Positions 34,610 through 43,518 of a stretch of 64,000 bases of DNA are shown piece by piece. The notes under the pieces are model-generated. The model was not told where the DNA came from. It searched no databases and saw only the letters and a list, made by a program, of their open reading frames with translations. The stretch lies in assembly GCA_016290775.1 (NCBI GenBank), contig JAEEVF010000001.1, positions 558,001-622,000 on the forward strand, written 5' to 3'. Numbering within the stretch: position 1 is the stretch's first letter; the number at the start of each line of letters is the position of its first letter. This stretch comes from Acetatifactor sp. GTDB taxonomy: Bacteria > Bacillota > Clostridia > Lachnospirales > Lachnospiraceae. The translations under genes and the position numbers were made by a program.

Positions 34610-35586
34610 AGCTTTTGTATTTGCTAAGACTTCTTTACGAGGAAGGCAGTGAAGACAGCCCGGTCGCAGTAAGCCGAATGATCGAGTATCTTTCCGCTCA
34701 AGGCATTAGTGCGGAACGGAAGAGCATCTATGATGACATGGAAAAGCTGGTGGATTTTGGCTTCGACGTCATAAAGAATGGCAGCAATCGCACGGGTGGC
34801 GGATACTATCTTGGCGAGCGGGAATTTGAACTGCCTGAGCTAAAGCTCCTGGTAGATGCCGTTTTGTCTTCCCGTTTTATCACCATGAAGAAAACGAGGG
34901 AACTGATCGAAAAGCTGGAACGCATGGCCGGAAAACGGGATGCGGGAAAGCTACAAAGAGAGGTTCACGTCGTCGGTCGGGCCAAGACGGAAAATGAAGG
35001 GGTCTATTACAGCGTTGATGCCATTCACAATGGCATGCAGGGAAATCGACAGATCGAGTTTACCTATATGGATTGGAACGTGAAAAAGGAGATGGTACCG
35101 CGCTCTGCGTCTAAGCGTATCGTCAGTCCCTGGGCGCTCCTTTGGAACAATGAATATTATTATTTGATCGCATATGATGAAGAAAGCAAGGGCGTGAAGC
35201 ATTTTCGCGTTGACAAGATGAGTGACGTCTGCGTGACGGAAAAAACACGTAAGGGCGCAAAGGAGTTTCAAAAGATCGACCTGGCTTCCTATTCCAATCA
35301 GACCTTTGGAATGTTTGGAGGAAGAGAGGAGCTTGTCACCTTATCTTTGCCAATACACCTTACGGGAGTCGTGATTGACCGCTTTGGTAAAGACATAGCG
35401 CTCAGAGAAATGCCGGATGGCAAGATCCGCGTCAGGACAAGACTTGCAGTATCCGGACAATTTTTCGGATGGATGGCGGGCCTTGGGAAGGACGCAAAGA
35501 TCGTGAGTCCGGACCGGGTCAGGCTGGAATATCGAAGTTATCTCGAAGAAATCGTCAAAAATTGTTTTGACCCAATTGAATCATGA
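34582..35586 (+). CDS. HTH-11/WYL-domain transcriptional regulator
   Basis: A 334-residue regulator. An N-terminal helix-turn-helix (about 8-62, YLLRLLYEEGSEDSPVAVSR) is followed by a WYL domain (about 140-215: IEFTYMDWNVKKEM..RIVSPWALLWNNEYYYLIAYDEES) that in relatives binds ligands or nucleic acid, then a WCX-like C-terminus. A terminator follows. Whether it controls its own operon or distant genes cannot be told. It overlaps the small membrane protein gene. Confidence 0.87.
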   Translation: MARSAGQKLKLLYLLRLLYEEGSEDSPVAVSRMIEYLSAQGISAERKSIYDDMEKLVDFGFDVIKNGSNRTGGGYYLGEREFELPELKLLVDAVLSSRFITMKKTRELIEKLERMAGKRDAGKLQREVHVVGRAKTENEGVYYSVDAIHNGMQGNRQIEFTYMDWNVKKEMVPRSASKRIVSPWALLWNNEYYYLIAYDEESKGVKHFRVDKMSDVCVTEKTRKGAKEFQKIDLASYSNQTFGMFGGREELVTLSLPIHLTGVVIDRFGKDIALREMPDGKIRVRTRLAVSGQFFGWMAGLGKDAKIVSPDRVRLEYRSYLEEIVKNCFDPIES

Positions 35587-35595
35587 AACAGTTAG

Positions 35596-35630
35596 GAAAA
35601 GGTGTCTAAAATTCTAGGCACCTTTTCTGT
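35596..35630 (+). terminator. Terminator after the WYL regulator
   Basis: A 12-bp stem (GAAAAGGTGTCT at 35596-35607 with AGGCACCTTTTC at 35616-35627, one wobble) with an 8-base loop. Confidence 0.8.
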
Positions 35631-35641
35631 ACGTTTGTACG

Positions 35642-35671
35642 TTGACAATAAAGATTGATTCTTCTTATAAT
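35642..35671 (+). promoter_or_regulatory. Promoter of nrdD-nrdG
   Basis: TTGACA (35642-35647), 18-bp spacer, TATAAT (35666-35671); both hexamers are perfect. It lies 70 bases before nrdD. Confidence 0.85.
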
Positions 35672-35681
35672 GAATAAGCTG

Positions 35682-35728
35682 GTACAATATCTAGGATCAT
35701 TTGTAAAAATCTTATCTATATCTTGTGG
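35682..35728 (+). promoter_or_regulatory. Pair of NrdR-box-like operators before nrdD
   Basis: Two 16-bp segments, 35682-35697 (core ACAATATCTAG) and 35713-35728 (core CTATATCTTGTG), each match about 11 of 16 positions of the NrdR consensus ACACWATATATWGTGT as I recall it, and start 31 bp apart, the three-helical-turn spacing typical of NrdR sites. They lie downstream of the -10, where repressor binding would block transcription. The second abuts the ribosome binding site. Confidence 0.6.
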
Positions 35729-35741
35729 GGAGGTCGAACGT

Positions 35742-37934
35742 ATGAGCAGCAATTTTGATCACGCACAGCAAGCAGATGAAGTGGATTACGGGAAGGAATA
35801 TCGTCCTTCCAAAGAAGTATTTGTCATCAAAAAAGACGGGAGCAAAGAGGCCTTCAACGTACAGAAGGTCATCAATGCGGTTGGAAAGAGTGCATATCGT
35901 GCCCTGACAAAGTTTACTGAGGAAGAAAAGAGAAGCATTTGTCAGCACGTGATCGATAAGGTAAATGAATTTGAGAGCAATGAGATCCCGATCGCGATCA
36001 TGCACAATGTCGTGGAATCCGCCCTTGAGGAAGTAAAGCCCATTGTTGCAAAGAGCTATCGCGATTATCGAAATTATAAACAGGACTTTGTCCGCATGAT
36101 GGATGACGTTTATAAGAAGAGCCAGTCCATCATGTACATTGGCGATAAGGAGAACGCAAACACGGACTCCGCCTTGGTTTCCACGAAGAGAAGCCTGGTG
36201 TTCAATCAGTTCAATAAGGAGCTTTATCAGAAGTTCTTCATGACGACGGAAGAGATCCAGGCATGTCGCGACGGATATATTTACGTTCATGACATGAGCG
36301 CAAGACGCGACACCATGAACTGCTGTCTGTTTGACGTACAGAGCGTACTCACCGGCGGATTTGAAATGGGTAACATTTGGTACAATGAGCCCAAGACTCT
36401 GGACACGGCATTTGACGTGATCGGAGACATCGTTCTGTCGGCCGCAAGCCAGCAGTACGGCGGATTTACCGTTCCCGAAGTGGACAAGATCCTTGAGCCT
36501 TATGCTGAGAAGTCTTATAAGAAGTATTTTGACAAGTACGTGGGACTTGGCATCGGGGAGGAGAAGGCCGCGGAAGTTGCTCTCGCCGACGTGACCAGAG
36601 ACTTTGAGCAGGGCTTCCAGGGCTGGGAGTATAAATTCAACACCGTTGCATCCTCCCGCGGCGACTATCCTTTCATCACCGTGACCGCAGGACTTGGAAC
36701 GGGACGTTTTGCGAAGATCGGCACGATCCAGATGCTGAACGTGAGAAGAAAGGGCCAGGGCAAGGAAAACTGCAAGAAGCCCGTGCTCTTCCCCAAGATC
36801 GTATTCCTTTATGATGAGAACCTGCATGGCCCCGGAAAGCCCATGGAGGATGTGTTCAATGCTGGCGTGGAATGCTCTGCAAAGACCATGTATCCCGACT
36901 GGCTGAGCCTGACCGGTAAAGGCTACGTGGCAAGCATGTACAAGCAGTATGGCAGAGTGGTATCCCCGATGGGATGCCGTGCCTTCCTTTCTCCTTGGTA
37001 TGAAAGAGGCGGAATGCATCCTGCGGATGATGACGACAAGCCAATTTTCGTTGGCCGCTTTAACATCGGCGCCGTGTCGCTCCATCTGCCGATGATTCTT
37101 GAGAAGTCTCGTAAGGAGAGCAGGGATTTCTATGAAGTGCTGGATTACTACCTGAATCTGATCCGCCAGCTGCATATCCGTACCTATGCATATCTTGGCG
37201 AAATGCGTGCCTCCACCAACCCGCTGGCTTATTGTGAGGGCGGATTCCTTGGCGGACACCTAAAGCTCACGGACAAGATCAAGCCGCTACTTAAGGCTGC
37301 AACTGCAAGCTTTGGCATTACGGCGTTAAATGAGCTTCAGGAGCTTTATAATGGCAAGTCACTTGTGGAAGATGGCGCCTTTGCCGTAGAAGTGATGGAG
37401 CACATCAACAAGAAGATCGCAGAGTTCAAGGAAGCAGACGGAAACCTCTATGCGATCTACGGCACGCCTGCTGAAAGCCTCTGCGGCCTTCAGGTAAAGC
37501 AATTCCGTAAGAAATACGGCATTATCGAAGGCGTTTCCGACAGAGAGTACGTCAGCAATTCCTTCCATTGCCACGTGACGGAGAACATTACTCCGATCCA
37601 AAAGCAGGATCTTGAGAATCGCTTCTGGGATCTGGCAAACGGCGGAAAGATCCAGTACGTAAAGTACCCGATCGATTACAACATTGAAGCCGTGAAATCC
37701 TTGATCCACAGAGCCATGGACATGGGCTTTTACGAGGGCGTGAACCTTTCTCTGGCATATTGTGACGATTGCGGTCACCAGGAGCTGGAGATGGATGTTT
37801 GTCCGAAGTGCGGAAGCAGGAATCTGACGAAGATCGACCGCATGAACGGCTATCTGTCCTATTCAAGAGTCCATGGAGACAGCCGCCTCAACGATGCAAA
37901 GATGGCGGAGATCAAAGAAAGAGTGTCCATGTAA
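35742..37934 (+). CDS. nrdD: Anaerobic (class III) ribonucleoside-triphosphate reductase
   Basis: A 730-residue glycyl-radical enzyme reducing NTPs to dNTPs without oxygen. The N-terminal ATP-cone (about 22-112, VFVIKKDGSKEAFNVQKV) is the allosteric dATP/ATP switch. The catalytic barrel follows. Near the C-terminus is a zinc site with two CxxC pairs (CDDCGH, CPKCGS) and then the glycyl-radical region RMNGYLSYSRVHGD. GGGGAGG stands 8 bases before the ATG; longer upstream frame lacks a site and includes the promoter. The activase nrdG follows 29 bp later. Confidence 0.96.
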   Translation: MSSNFDHAQQADEVDYGKEYRPSKEVFVIKKDGSKEAFNVQKVINAVGKSAYRALTKFTEEEKRSICQHVIDKVNEFESNEIPIAIMHNVVESALEEVKPIVAKSYRDYRNYKQDFVRMMDDVYKKSQSIMYIGDKENANTDSALVSTKRSLVFNQFNKELYQKFFMTTEEIQACRDGYIYVHDMSARRDTMNCCLFDVQSVLTGGFEMGNIWYNEPKTLDTAFDVIGDIVLSAASQQYGGFTVPEVDKILEPYAEKSYKKYFDKYVGLGIGEEKAAEVALADVTRDFEQGFQGWEYKFNTVASSRGDYPFITVTAGLGTGRFAKIGTIQMLNVRRKGQGKENCKKPVLFPKIVFLYDENLHGPGKPMEDVFNAGVECSAKTMYPDWLSLTGKGYVASMYKQYGRVVSPMGCRAFLSPWYERGGMHPADDDDKPIFVGRFNIGAVSLHLPMILEKSRKESRDFYEVLDYYLNLIRQLHIRTYAYLGEMRASTNPLAYCEGGFLGGHLKLTDKIKPLLKAATASFGITALNELQELYNGKSLVEDGAFAVEVMEHINKKIAEFKEADGNLYAIYGTPAESLCGLQVKQFRKKYGIIEGVSDREYVSNSFHCHVTENITPIQKQDLENRFWDLANGGKIQYVKYPIDYNIEAVKSLIHRAMDMGFYEGVNLSLAYCDDCGHQELEMDVCPKCGSRNLTKIDRMNGYLSYSRVHGDSRLNDAKMAEIKERVSM

Positions 37935-37963
37935 GAAGATCAGAAACGGAGCGTTAAAGCATT

Positions 37964-38533
37964 ATGCGTTATCATAACATCACCAAGGATGACATGTTAA
38001 ACGGTGACGGACTGCGCGTGGTCCTTTGGGTGGCCGGATGTCAGCATTGCTGCAAGGAATGCCACAACCCGATCACCTGGGATCCGGATGGCGGCCTGCC
38101 CTTTGACGAGGCAGCAAAGCAGGAGATTTTTGAGCAGCTTGAAAAAAGCTATATTTCCGGCATCACTTTTTCGGGCGGAGATCCCTTGCATCCCGCAAAT
38201 CGTGCCGACGTAAGGAGCCTTATGGAGGAGATCAAGGCAAAGTATCCAAACAAGACGATCTGGCTCTATACCGGTGATTCCTGGGAGGATATCTATCAAT
38301 ATCCCATGATGAAATTCGTGGACGTTCTCGTGGACGGCGAATTCCACATTGAGGAAAGAGATCCGCAGCTTCTCTGGAAGGGGAGCAAGAACCAGCGCGT
38401 GATCAAGGTCCAGGAAAGCCTTGCCAAGGAGGATCCGACGATCCCGATATTGCACTGCGGAGATTATACGAGAGAACCCATGACGGCGCCGCAAACCCTG
38501 CAGGATGCACCCGTATCCTCATGTCTTTTGTGA
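37964..38533 (+). CDS. nrdG: Anaerobic ribonucleotide reductase activating protein
   Basis: A 189-residue radical-SAM activase that installs the glycyl radical in NrdD. The [4Fe-4S] motif is AGCQHCCKECHNP (C-x3-C-x2-C) near residue 26, followed by GITFSGGDPLHPANR. The C-terminus extends about 20-30 residues past the minimal family length. It is co-transcribed with nrdD and 44 bp upstream of dut. Confidence 0.95.
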   Translation: MRYHNITKDDMLNGDGLRVVLWVAGCQHCCKECHNPITWDPDGGLPFDEAAKQEIFEQLEKSYISGITFSGGDPLHPANRADVRSLMEEIKAKYPNKTIWLYTGDSWEDIYQYPMMKFVDVLVDGEFHIEERDPQLLWKGSKNQRVIKVQESLAKEDPTIPILHCGDYTREPMTAPQTLQDAPVSSCLL

Positions 38534-38577
38534 TCACGCCCTGAGAAAACCATTCAAATTCAGCTTAGGAGGCCTTC

Positions 38578-39093
38578 GTGAAGAGGATCGCTCAATTTTT
38601 CAAAGTCAGCAAAGAACAATTCTTAGGAGCCATGCGGGACGATCATCCCCAGTATTCCGAGCAGGAACTCCTTGACATGTATGAATCCATAAAGTTGCCG
38701 CAGCGTGCGACAAAAGGCAGCGCAGGCTATGATTTCTTCGCACCTTTTGCATTTACCCTGCCGGCCGGAAGTTCGATCAAGATTCCTACCGGGATCCGTG
38801 CAAAGATGGACGAAGACTGGGTGCTGAAGCTCTATCCGAGAAGCGGCTTGGGCTTTAAGTACCGCCTCCAGATGAATAACACGGTCGGGATCATTGACAG
38901 CGACTATTATTATTCCGACAATGAAGGGCATATTTTCATCAAGATGACCAATGACTCGAGGGAGAGAAAGACCGTCGAGGTAGCCGCCGGAAGCGGCTTT
39001 GCACAAGGGATCTTTTTGGAATATGGCATCACCGTGGATGATGATGCGCAGGGCATTCGAAACGGCGGCTTTGGCAGCACGACAAAGTCATAA
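38578..39093 (+). CDS. dut: dUTP diphosphatase
   Basis: A 171-residue trimeric dUTPase-type enzyme, hydrolysing dUTP to dUMP and keeping uracil out of DNA. Motif 1 is KGSAGYDFFAP, motif 2 YPRSGLGFKYRL, motif 3 NTVGIIDSDYY, and motif 5 the end RNGGFGSTTKS. About 40 extra N-terminal residues precede motif 1. It starts at GTG, 5 bases after AGGAGG. Placement after nrdDG makes a dNTP-supply operon; a terminator follows. Confidence 0.92.
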   Translation: MKRIAQFFKVSKEQFLGAMRDDHPQYSEQELLDMYESIKLPQRATKGSAGYDFFAPFAFTLPAGSSIKIPTGIRAKMDEDWVLKLYPRSGLGFKYRLQMNNTVGIIDSDYYYSDNEGHIFIKMTNDSRERKTVEVAAGSGFAQGIFLEYGITVDDDAQGIRNGGFGSTTKS

Positions 39094-39101
39094 GAAGAAC
39101 A

Positions 39102-39132
39102 AGCGGTGACCAAACTTGGTCACTGCTTTTTT
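39102..39132 (+). terminator. Terminator after dut
   Basis: A 12-bp stem (AGCGGTGACCAA / TTGGTCACTGCT, one wobble) with a two-base loop and a run of T. Confidence 0.88.
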
Positions 39133-39159
39133 GTAAAGGAATTTTATCAAAGATTTGGC

Positions 39160-39188
39160 TTGAAATCATGGCCTTTGCAAGGTATACT
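39160..39188 (+). promoter_or_regulatory. Promoter of the miaB cluster
   Basis: TTGAAA (39160-39165), 17-bp spacer, TATACT (39183-39188), 36 bases before the miaB start. Confidence 0.75.
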
Positions 39189-39223
39189 TTTACAGGAAGA
39201 AATGAAAGCAGAGGAAAAAGTTT

Positions 39224-40723
39224 TTGGGAAGTGAAAGTTTTTTGAAAGACGTTTCCTTGGCGCCAGGCGCGCCGGAGGAAGAACCCGCGCGCCAGTATTA
39301 TTATATGGCGCTTCTTAGCGACCTTGTAAGTCAGAGGGCGAAAGAAATCGGAAGAGACCTTACCGCATGCGTCGTGACCTTTGGGTGTCAGATGAATGCA
39401 AGGGATTCCGAGAAGCTTTGCGGGATCCTGAAAAAGACGGGTTTTGTGCTTTCGGAGGATGAGAATTCTGATTTTGTGATCTATAACACCTGTACGGTCC
39501 GCGACAATGCGGATCAAAAGGTTTACGGCCGTCTTGGCGTTCTTGGGAATTACAAGAAAAAGAATCCTGGCATGAAGATCGCGCTTTGTGGCTGCATGAC
39601 GCAGGAAGCCTCGGCGGTAGAAAAGATCAAGGCCAGTTATCCTTTTGTGGATCTGGTCTTTGGAACGCATAATCTATATGAGTTCGCCGAGCTTGTTTAC
39701 AAGTGTTTTTCGAAAAAAGGCATGCTCGTCGAAGTATGGGAGGGAACGGATCGCATCGTGGAAGATCTGCCCGTGGACCGCAAATATCCCTTTAAATCAG
39801 GCATTAACATCATGTTTGGCTGTAATAATTTCTGCAGCTATTGCATTGTTCCTTATGTGCGAGGCAGGGAGAGAAGCAGGGAACCGAAAGAGATCCTTCG
39901 CGAGATCGAGCAGCTTGTCGCTGATGGCGTCGTTGAGATCATGTTGCTTGGTCAGAACGTGAATTCCTACGGCAAAAACCTTGAAAACGGCATTACGTTC
40001 GCGCAGCTTCTTCGGGAGGTCGAAAAGATTGAAGGCCTTCACAGGATCCGTTTTATGACTTCGCATCCCAAGGACCTCTCTGATGAGCTCATCTGCGTGA
40101 TGAAGGAGTCAAAAAAGATCTGCAGACATTTGCATTTGCCGCTTCAGGCAGGGTCTGACCGCGTCTTAAAGACCATGAATCGGTGCTATACAAAAGAGCA
40201 ATACCTTGCGCTTGTGGAGAAGATCAGGAAGGAAATCCCTGACATTTCCATCACGACGGACATTATTGTCGGGTTCCCCGGAGAGACCAGGGAAGACGTC
40301 AAAGAGACCATTGACGTGATCCGCAAGGCGCAATATGACAATGCATTTACGTTCATTTATTCAAAGCGAACCGGAACGCCTGCTGCCAAGATGGAACAGG
40401 TGCCTGAGGATCAGGTACATGAAGAGTTTGATGAAGTGTTAAAGTGCGTGCAGGACATGGCAAGAGAGCGCATTGTCAGATTTGAAGGACGCGTGATGGA
40501 AGCCCTTGTGGAAGAAGAAAACACGGGGAAAAATGCGGCTGACGCGCTGCGGGAGATGGGAGCGAAAGAGGGAGAAATACTTCTGACGGGTCGCCTTTCG
40601 AACAATACGATCGTTCATTTCCCCGGAAACGCTTCTCAGATAGGGACCTTTGTGAACGTGCGTCTCGATAAGTGTCACGGTTTTTACTATTTTGGACACA
40701 TCGTAACGGAGCAGAACGCCTAA
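39224..40723 (+). CDS. miaB: tRNA-2-methylthio-N6-dimethylallyladenosine synthase MiaB
   Basis: A 499-residue radical-SAM methylthiotransferase that thiomethylates i6A37 of tRNAs. The N-terminal cluster domain has the three cysteines in FGCQMNARDSEKLCG, NTCTVRDNAD and CGCMTQEA; the radical-SAM motif is FGCNNFCSYCIVPYVRGRERS near residue 205; a TRAM domain ends it. About 45 residues precede the first motif. TTG is used as start, 9 bases after AGAGGA; no ATG or GTG fits. Its partner miaA is at 48314 in the same direction. Confidence 0.94.
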   Translation: MGSESFLKDVSLAPGAPEEEPARQYYYMALLSDLVSQRAKEIGRDLTACVVTFGCQMNARDSEKLCGILKKTGFVLSEDENSDFVIYNTCTVRDNADQKVYGRLGVLGNYKKKNPGMKIALCGCMTQEASAVEKIKASYPFVDLVFGTHNLYEFAELVYKCFSKKGMLVEVWEGTDRIVEDLPVDRKYPFKSGINIMFGCNNFCSYCIVPYVRGRERSREPKEILREIEQLVADGVVEIMLLGQNVNSYGKNLENGITFAQLLREVEKIEGLHRIRFMTSHPKDLSDELICVMKESKKICRHLHLPLQAGSDRVLKTMNRCYTKEQYLALVEKIRKEIPDISITTDIIVGFPGETREDVKETIDVIRKAQYDNAFTFIYSKRTGTPAAKMEQVPEDQVHEEFDEVLKCVQDMARERIVRFEGRVMEALVEEENTGKNAADALREMGAKEGEILLTGRLSNNTIVHFPGNASQIGTFVNVRLDKCHGFYYFGHIVTEQNA

Positions 40724-40744
40724 AACAAGAAAGGATAAGAAAAG

Positions 40745-41797
40745 GTGAAGAAGAAAAAAGCATATTTGGAATGCCTTCGCGTTTTCTCGATCATAGGCGT
40801 GATCTATTGCCACACGGCGGCGCGAGGGCTGACGCTCTATGAAGTGACGGACGTTCCGTTTGAATATTGGTTCAGTAAGATCGCGCTATTGTTTTCACAG
40901 GTTTGCGTGCCTATCTTTTTCATGATCTCAGGTGCGCTCCTCCTGCCAAGAAAAGAAGATTTACAAACGCATTTAAGACATCGCGTTCTTCGGTTTTCCG
41001 TCATCACGGTCCTGGCAATCTTTCTGCAGTACTTGTATGAAATCGCGGGGCATCCGATCTATGCGATGTGGCATCCGGAGGAACCTGTGTTCCGATCGTC
41101 CTTTTCGTTTTCAGACCTTTGGACAATGTTTCATTCCACGGGCGCGATCTATCAGCACTGGTTTTTGTTCGCTTATCTGAGCTTTTTGCTTTTGCTTCCT
41201 TTCCTGCGTTACGCAGCAAAGGCGCTGGAAGAAAAACAGCTTATATGGTATCTGCTTGCGCTGTATCTTCTCGTCACGATCGTATATCCTTTTTTCGAGC
41301 GATGGCAGCATCTGCCGCCATCCGGACTGCAATTCCCGCTGTTTGCAAACTGCGCGTTTTTCCCGCTGGTCGGCTATGTGTGCGATCGGGAGGAAATCTT
41401 TAAGAAGGGCAGGACGGTGCTTGCATTGATCTTGGCATCACTGGTGGTCACCGTGATCAATCTGGTAATGATGGAGGCCAAAAAGGATTTGTTTGAAGCC
41501 TTTTACGTCTTTCTCTACACGGTGACGATCTATATTGCCGTGAAGTATTGCTTCGAAAGGTGGCAATGTCCGAAAAAGTTGGAAAGCTTTTGGATCTTTT
41601 GCGGGAGCGGCGTGTTTGGCACTTATCTGTTAGAAACGGTTCTGCGACATTTATGCGATCCGATCTATGGGTTATTTCTTGGACTGGGCAGGATCCCGGC
41701 ATTATTTGCCTGGGTGATCAGCGCAGCGGCACTTGGGGTTTTTGTTGTGGGGGCAACGAAAAAGATCTTTCGTGCAAGGAGCAATAAAAAATCATGA
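40745..41797 (+). CDS. Acyltransferase family 3 membrane protein (second)
   Basis: A 350-residue polytopic membrane protein of the acyltransferase-3 family, with the conserved start AYLECLRVFSIIGVIYCHTAARG including the early histidine, and about ten hydrophobic segments. It starts at GTG after AAGGATAAG. Its stop overlaps the SulP start by 4 bp. It interrupts what is usually a miaB-mutS neighbourhood. Likely modifies a surface polymer; substrate unknown. It is only distantly like the member at 24828. Confidence 0.83.
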   Translation: MKKKKAYLECLRVFSIIGVIYCHTAARGLTLYEVTDVPFEYWFSKIALLFSQVCVPIFFMISGALLLPRKEDLQTHLRHRVLRFSVITVLAIFLQYLYEIAGHPIYAMWHPEEPVFRSSFSFSDLWTMFHSTGAIYQHWFLFAYLSFLLLLPFLRYAAKALEEKQLIWYLLALYLLVTIVYPFFERWQHLPPSGLQFPLFANCAFFPLVGYVCDREEIFKKGRTVLALILASLVVTVINLVMMEAKKDLFEAFYVFLYTVTIYIAVKYCFERWQCPKKLESFWIFCGSGVFGTYLLETVLRHLCDPIYGLFLGLGRIPALFAWVISAAALGVFVVGATKKIFRARSNKKS

Positions 41798-43452
41798 ATC
41801 AAAAGTTAAAACCCAAATTGTTTTCCGTAATGAAAACCTATACCAAAGAGCAGTTCGTTAAGGACGTGGTGGCAGGCATCATCGTCGCGATCATCGCCTT
41901 GCCGCTTTCGATCGCCCTTGCGATCGCTTCGGGCGTCGGTCCTGAAGCCGGCATCTACACTGCGATAGTTGCAGGCTTTTTGGTGTCATTTTTTGGCGGA
42001 AGCCGCGTACAGATCGCCGGCCCGACTGCGGCCTTTGCGACGATCGTCGCAGGCATTGTCGCAACGGATGGCACGGAAGGACTGATGATCGCAACGATCA
42101 TGGCAGGGCTAATGCTGATCGTCATGGGACTTTGCAAGTTCGGAAATCTCCTGAAATTCATTCCGTTTACGATCACAACAGGCTTTACCGCAGGCATTGC
42201 AGTGACGCTGTTTATCGGACAGATCAAGGACTTCGCGGGCATTGCATATCAGCACGGAGAAAAGCCCATCGAAACCATCGAAAAGGTGGAAGCGCTCGCA
42301 TTTAACCTAAATACCATCAATTACCAGGCCATCCTGGTTGGCGCGCTGGCGCTTGTGATCCTGATCATTTGGCCCAAATTCTTCAAAAAGATCCCTGGGA
42401 GTCTCATCGCAGTGATCATTACGTCGGCAGTCGTGGAACTTTTGCATTTGGACGTGCAGACCATTGGAAAGGCGTTTGCGGACATCAAAACGGGACTTCC
42501 CGGCATCACCCTAAACATGGAATTGTTCAACGTGCATATGATCCGCGGACAGATCAACAATGCCGTGACCATCGCGATCCTGGCGGGGATCGAGTCCCTT
42601 CTTTCTGCGGTCGTGGCTGACAGCATGATCGGGTCAAAGCATCGTTCCAACATGGAGCTGATCGCACAGGGTATTGCAAACATTGGCTCAGCTTCCCTGG
42701 GCGGCATCCCCGCGACGGGCGCAATCGCAAGAACTGCCGCAAACATCAAAAATGGCGGTCGCACGCCGGTTTCCGGCATCGTGCATTCCCTGTCGCTCGT
42801 GCTTGTCGTGCTATTCTTTATGCCCCTTGCTAAGCTGATCCCGATGCCCTGCATCGCGGCAATCCTGTTCCAGGTTGCATACAACATGAGCGGATGGAAA
42901 ACCTTTGTGAATCTATGCAAAGCCTCACCCCTGAGCGACGTTCTTGTATTAGTCACGACCTTCTTGCTGACCGTGATCTTTGATCTTGTGGTCGCGATCG
43001 AGGTGGGGATCGTTCTCGCGGCAATCCTGTTCATGAAGCGTATGAGCGATGAAACCCAGGTGGAAGGCTGGAGAGAGATCGATGAGGAAAATGACCCTGA
43101 GAGCATTAACCTGAGACAGCTTCCGGATCAAGTGATGGTATATGAGATCTCCGGCCCCATGTTCTTTGCCGCTGCAGGCAAGATCCTCGACATTTCCATC
43201 AGAGAAGATACGAAGGTTTTGGTGCTCCGCATGAGGAGCGTTACCGCGATCGACGCCACGGCACTTCATAACCTGGAGCGGCTCTATGACAGCATGGAAG
43301 CAAAGGGGATCAAAATGGTATTCTCCCACGTAAATCCCCAGCCGATGAAGGCCATGAAAAAGGCACGGTTTGACAAAAAAGTGGGAGAAGCAAACTTCTG
43401 CGAACACATTGACGAAGCACTGGAGCATGCTAAGAAATTGGCGTCTTCATAA
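41794..43452 (+). CDS. SulP-family anion transporter with STAS domain
   Basis: A 552-residue SLC26/SulP transporter, predicted to carry sulfate, bicarbonate or other anions. Membrane part about 20-425, with the family stretches ALPLSIALAIASGVGPEAGI, GGSRVQIAGPTAAF and SLGGIPATGAIARTAANIKN. The C-terminal STAS domain (about 445-545) includes VLVLRMRSVTAIDATALHNL. It overlaps the acyltransferase upstream by 4 bp, so these two form a coupled pair. The ion transported cannot be read from sequence. Confidence 0.92.
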   Translation: MNQKLKPKLFSVMKTYTKEQFVKDVVAGIIVAIIALPLSIALAIASGVGPEAGIYTAIVAGFLVSFFGGSRVQIAGPTAAFATIVAGIVATDGTEGLMIATIMAGLMLIVMGLCKFGNLLKFIPFTITTGFTAGIAVTLFIGQIKDFAGIAYQHGEKPIETIEKVEALAFNLNTINYQAILVGALALVILIIWPKFFKKIPGSLIAVIITSAVVELLHLDVQTIGKAFADIKTGLPGITLNMELFNVHMIRGQINNAVTIAILAGIESLLSAVVADSMIGSKHRSNMELIAQGIANIGSASLGGIPATGAIARTAANIKNGGRTPVSGIVHSLSLVLVVLFFMPLAKLIPMPCIAAILFQVAYNMSGWKTFVNLCKASPLSDVLVLVTTFLLTVIFDLVVAIEVGIVLAAILFMKRMSDETQVEGWREIDEENDPESINLRQLPDQVMVYEISGPMFFAAAGKILDISIREDTKVLVLRMRSVTAIDATALHNLERLYDSMEAKGIKMVFSHVNPQPMKAMKKARFDKKVGEANFCEHIDEALEHAKKLASS

Positions 43453-43518
43453 AGCATAAAACTTAAGCAATAACGAAAGACATAAGGATCTTGGATCAAA
43501 GATGGACAAAGGCGGGAC

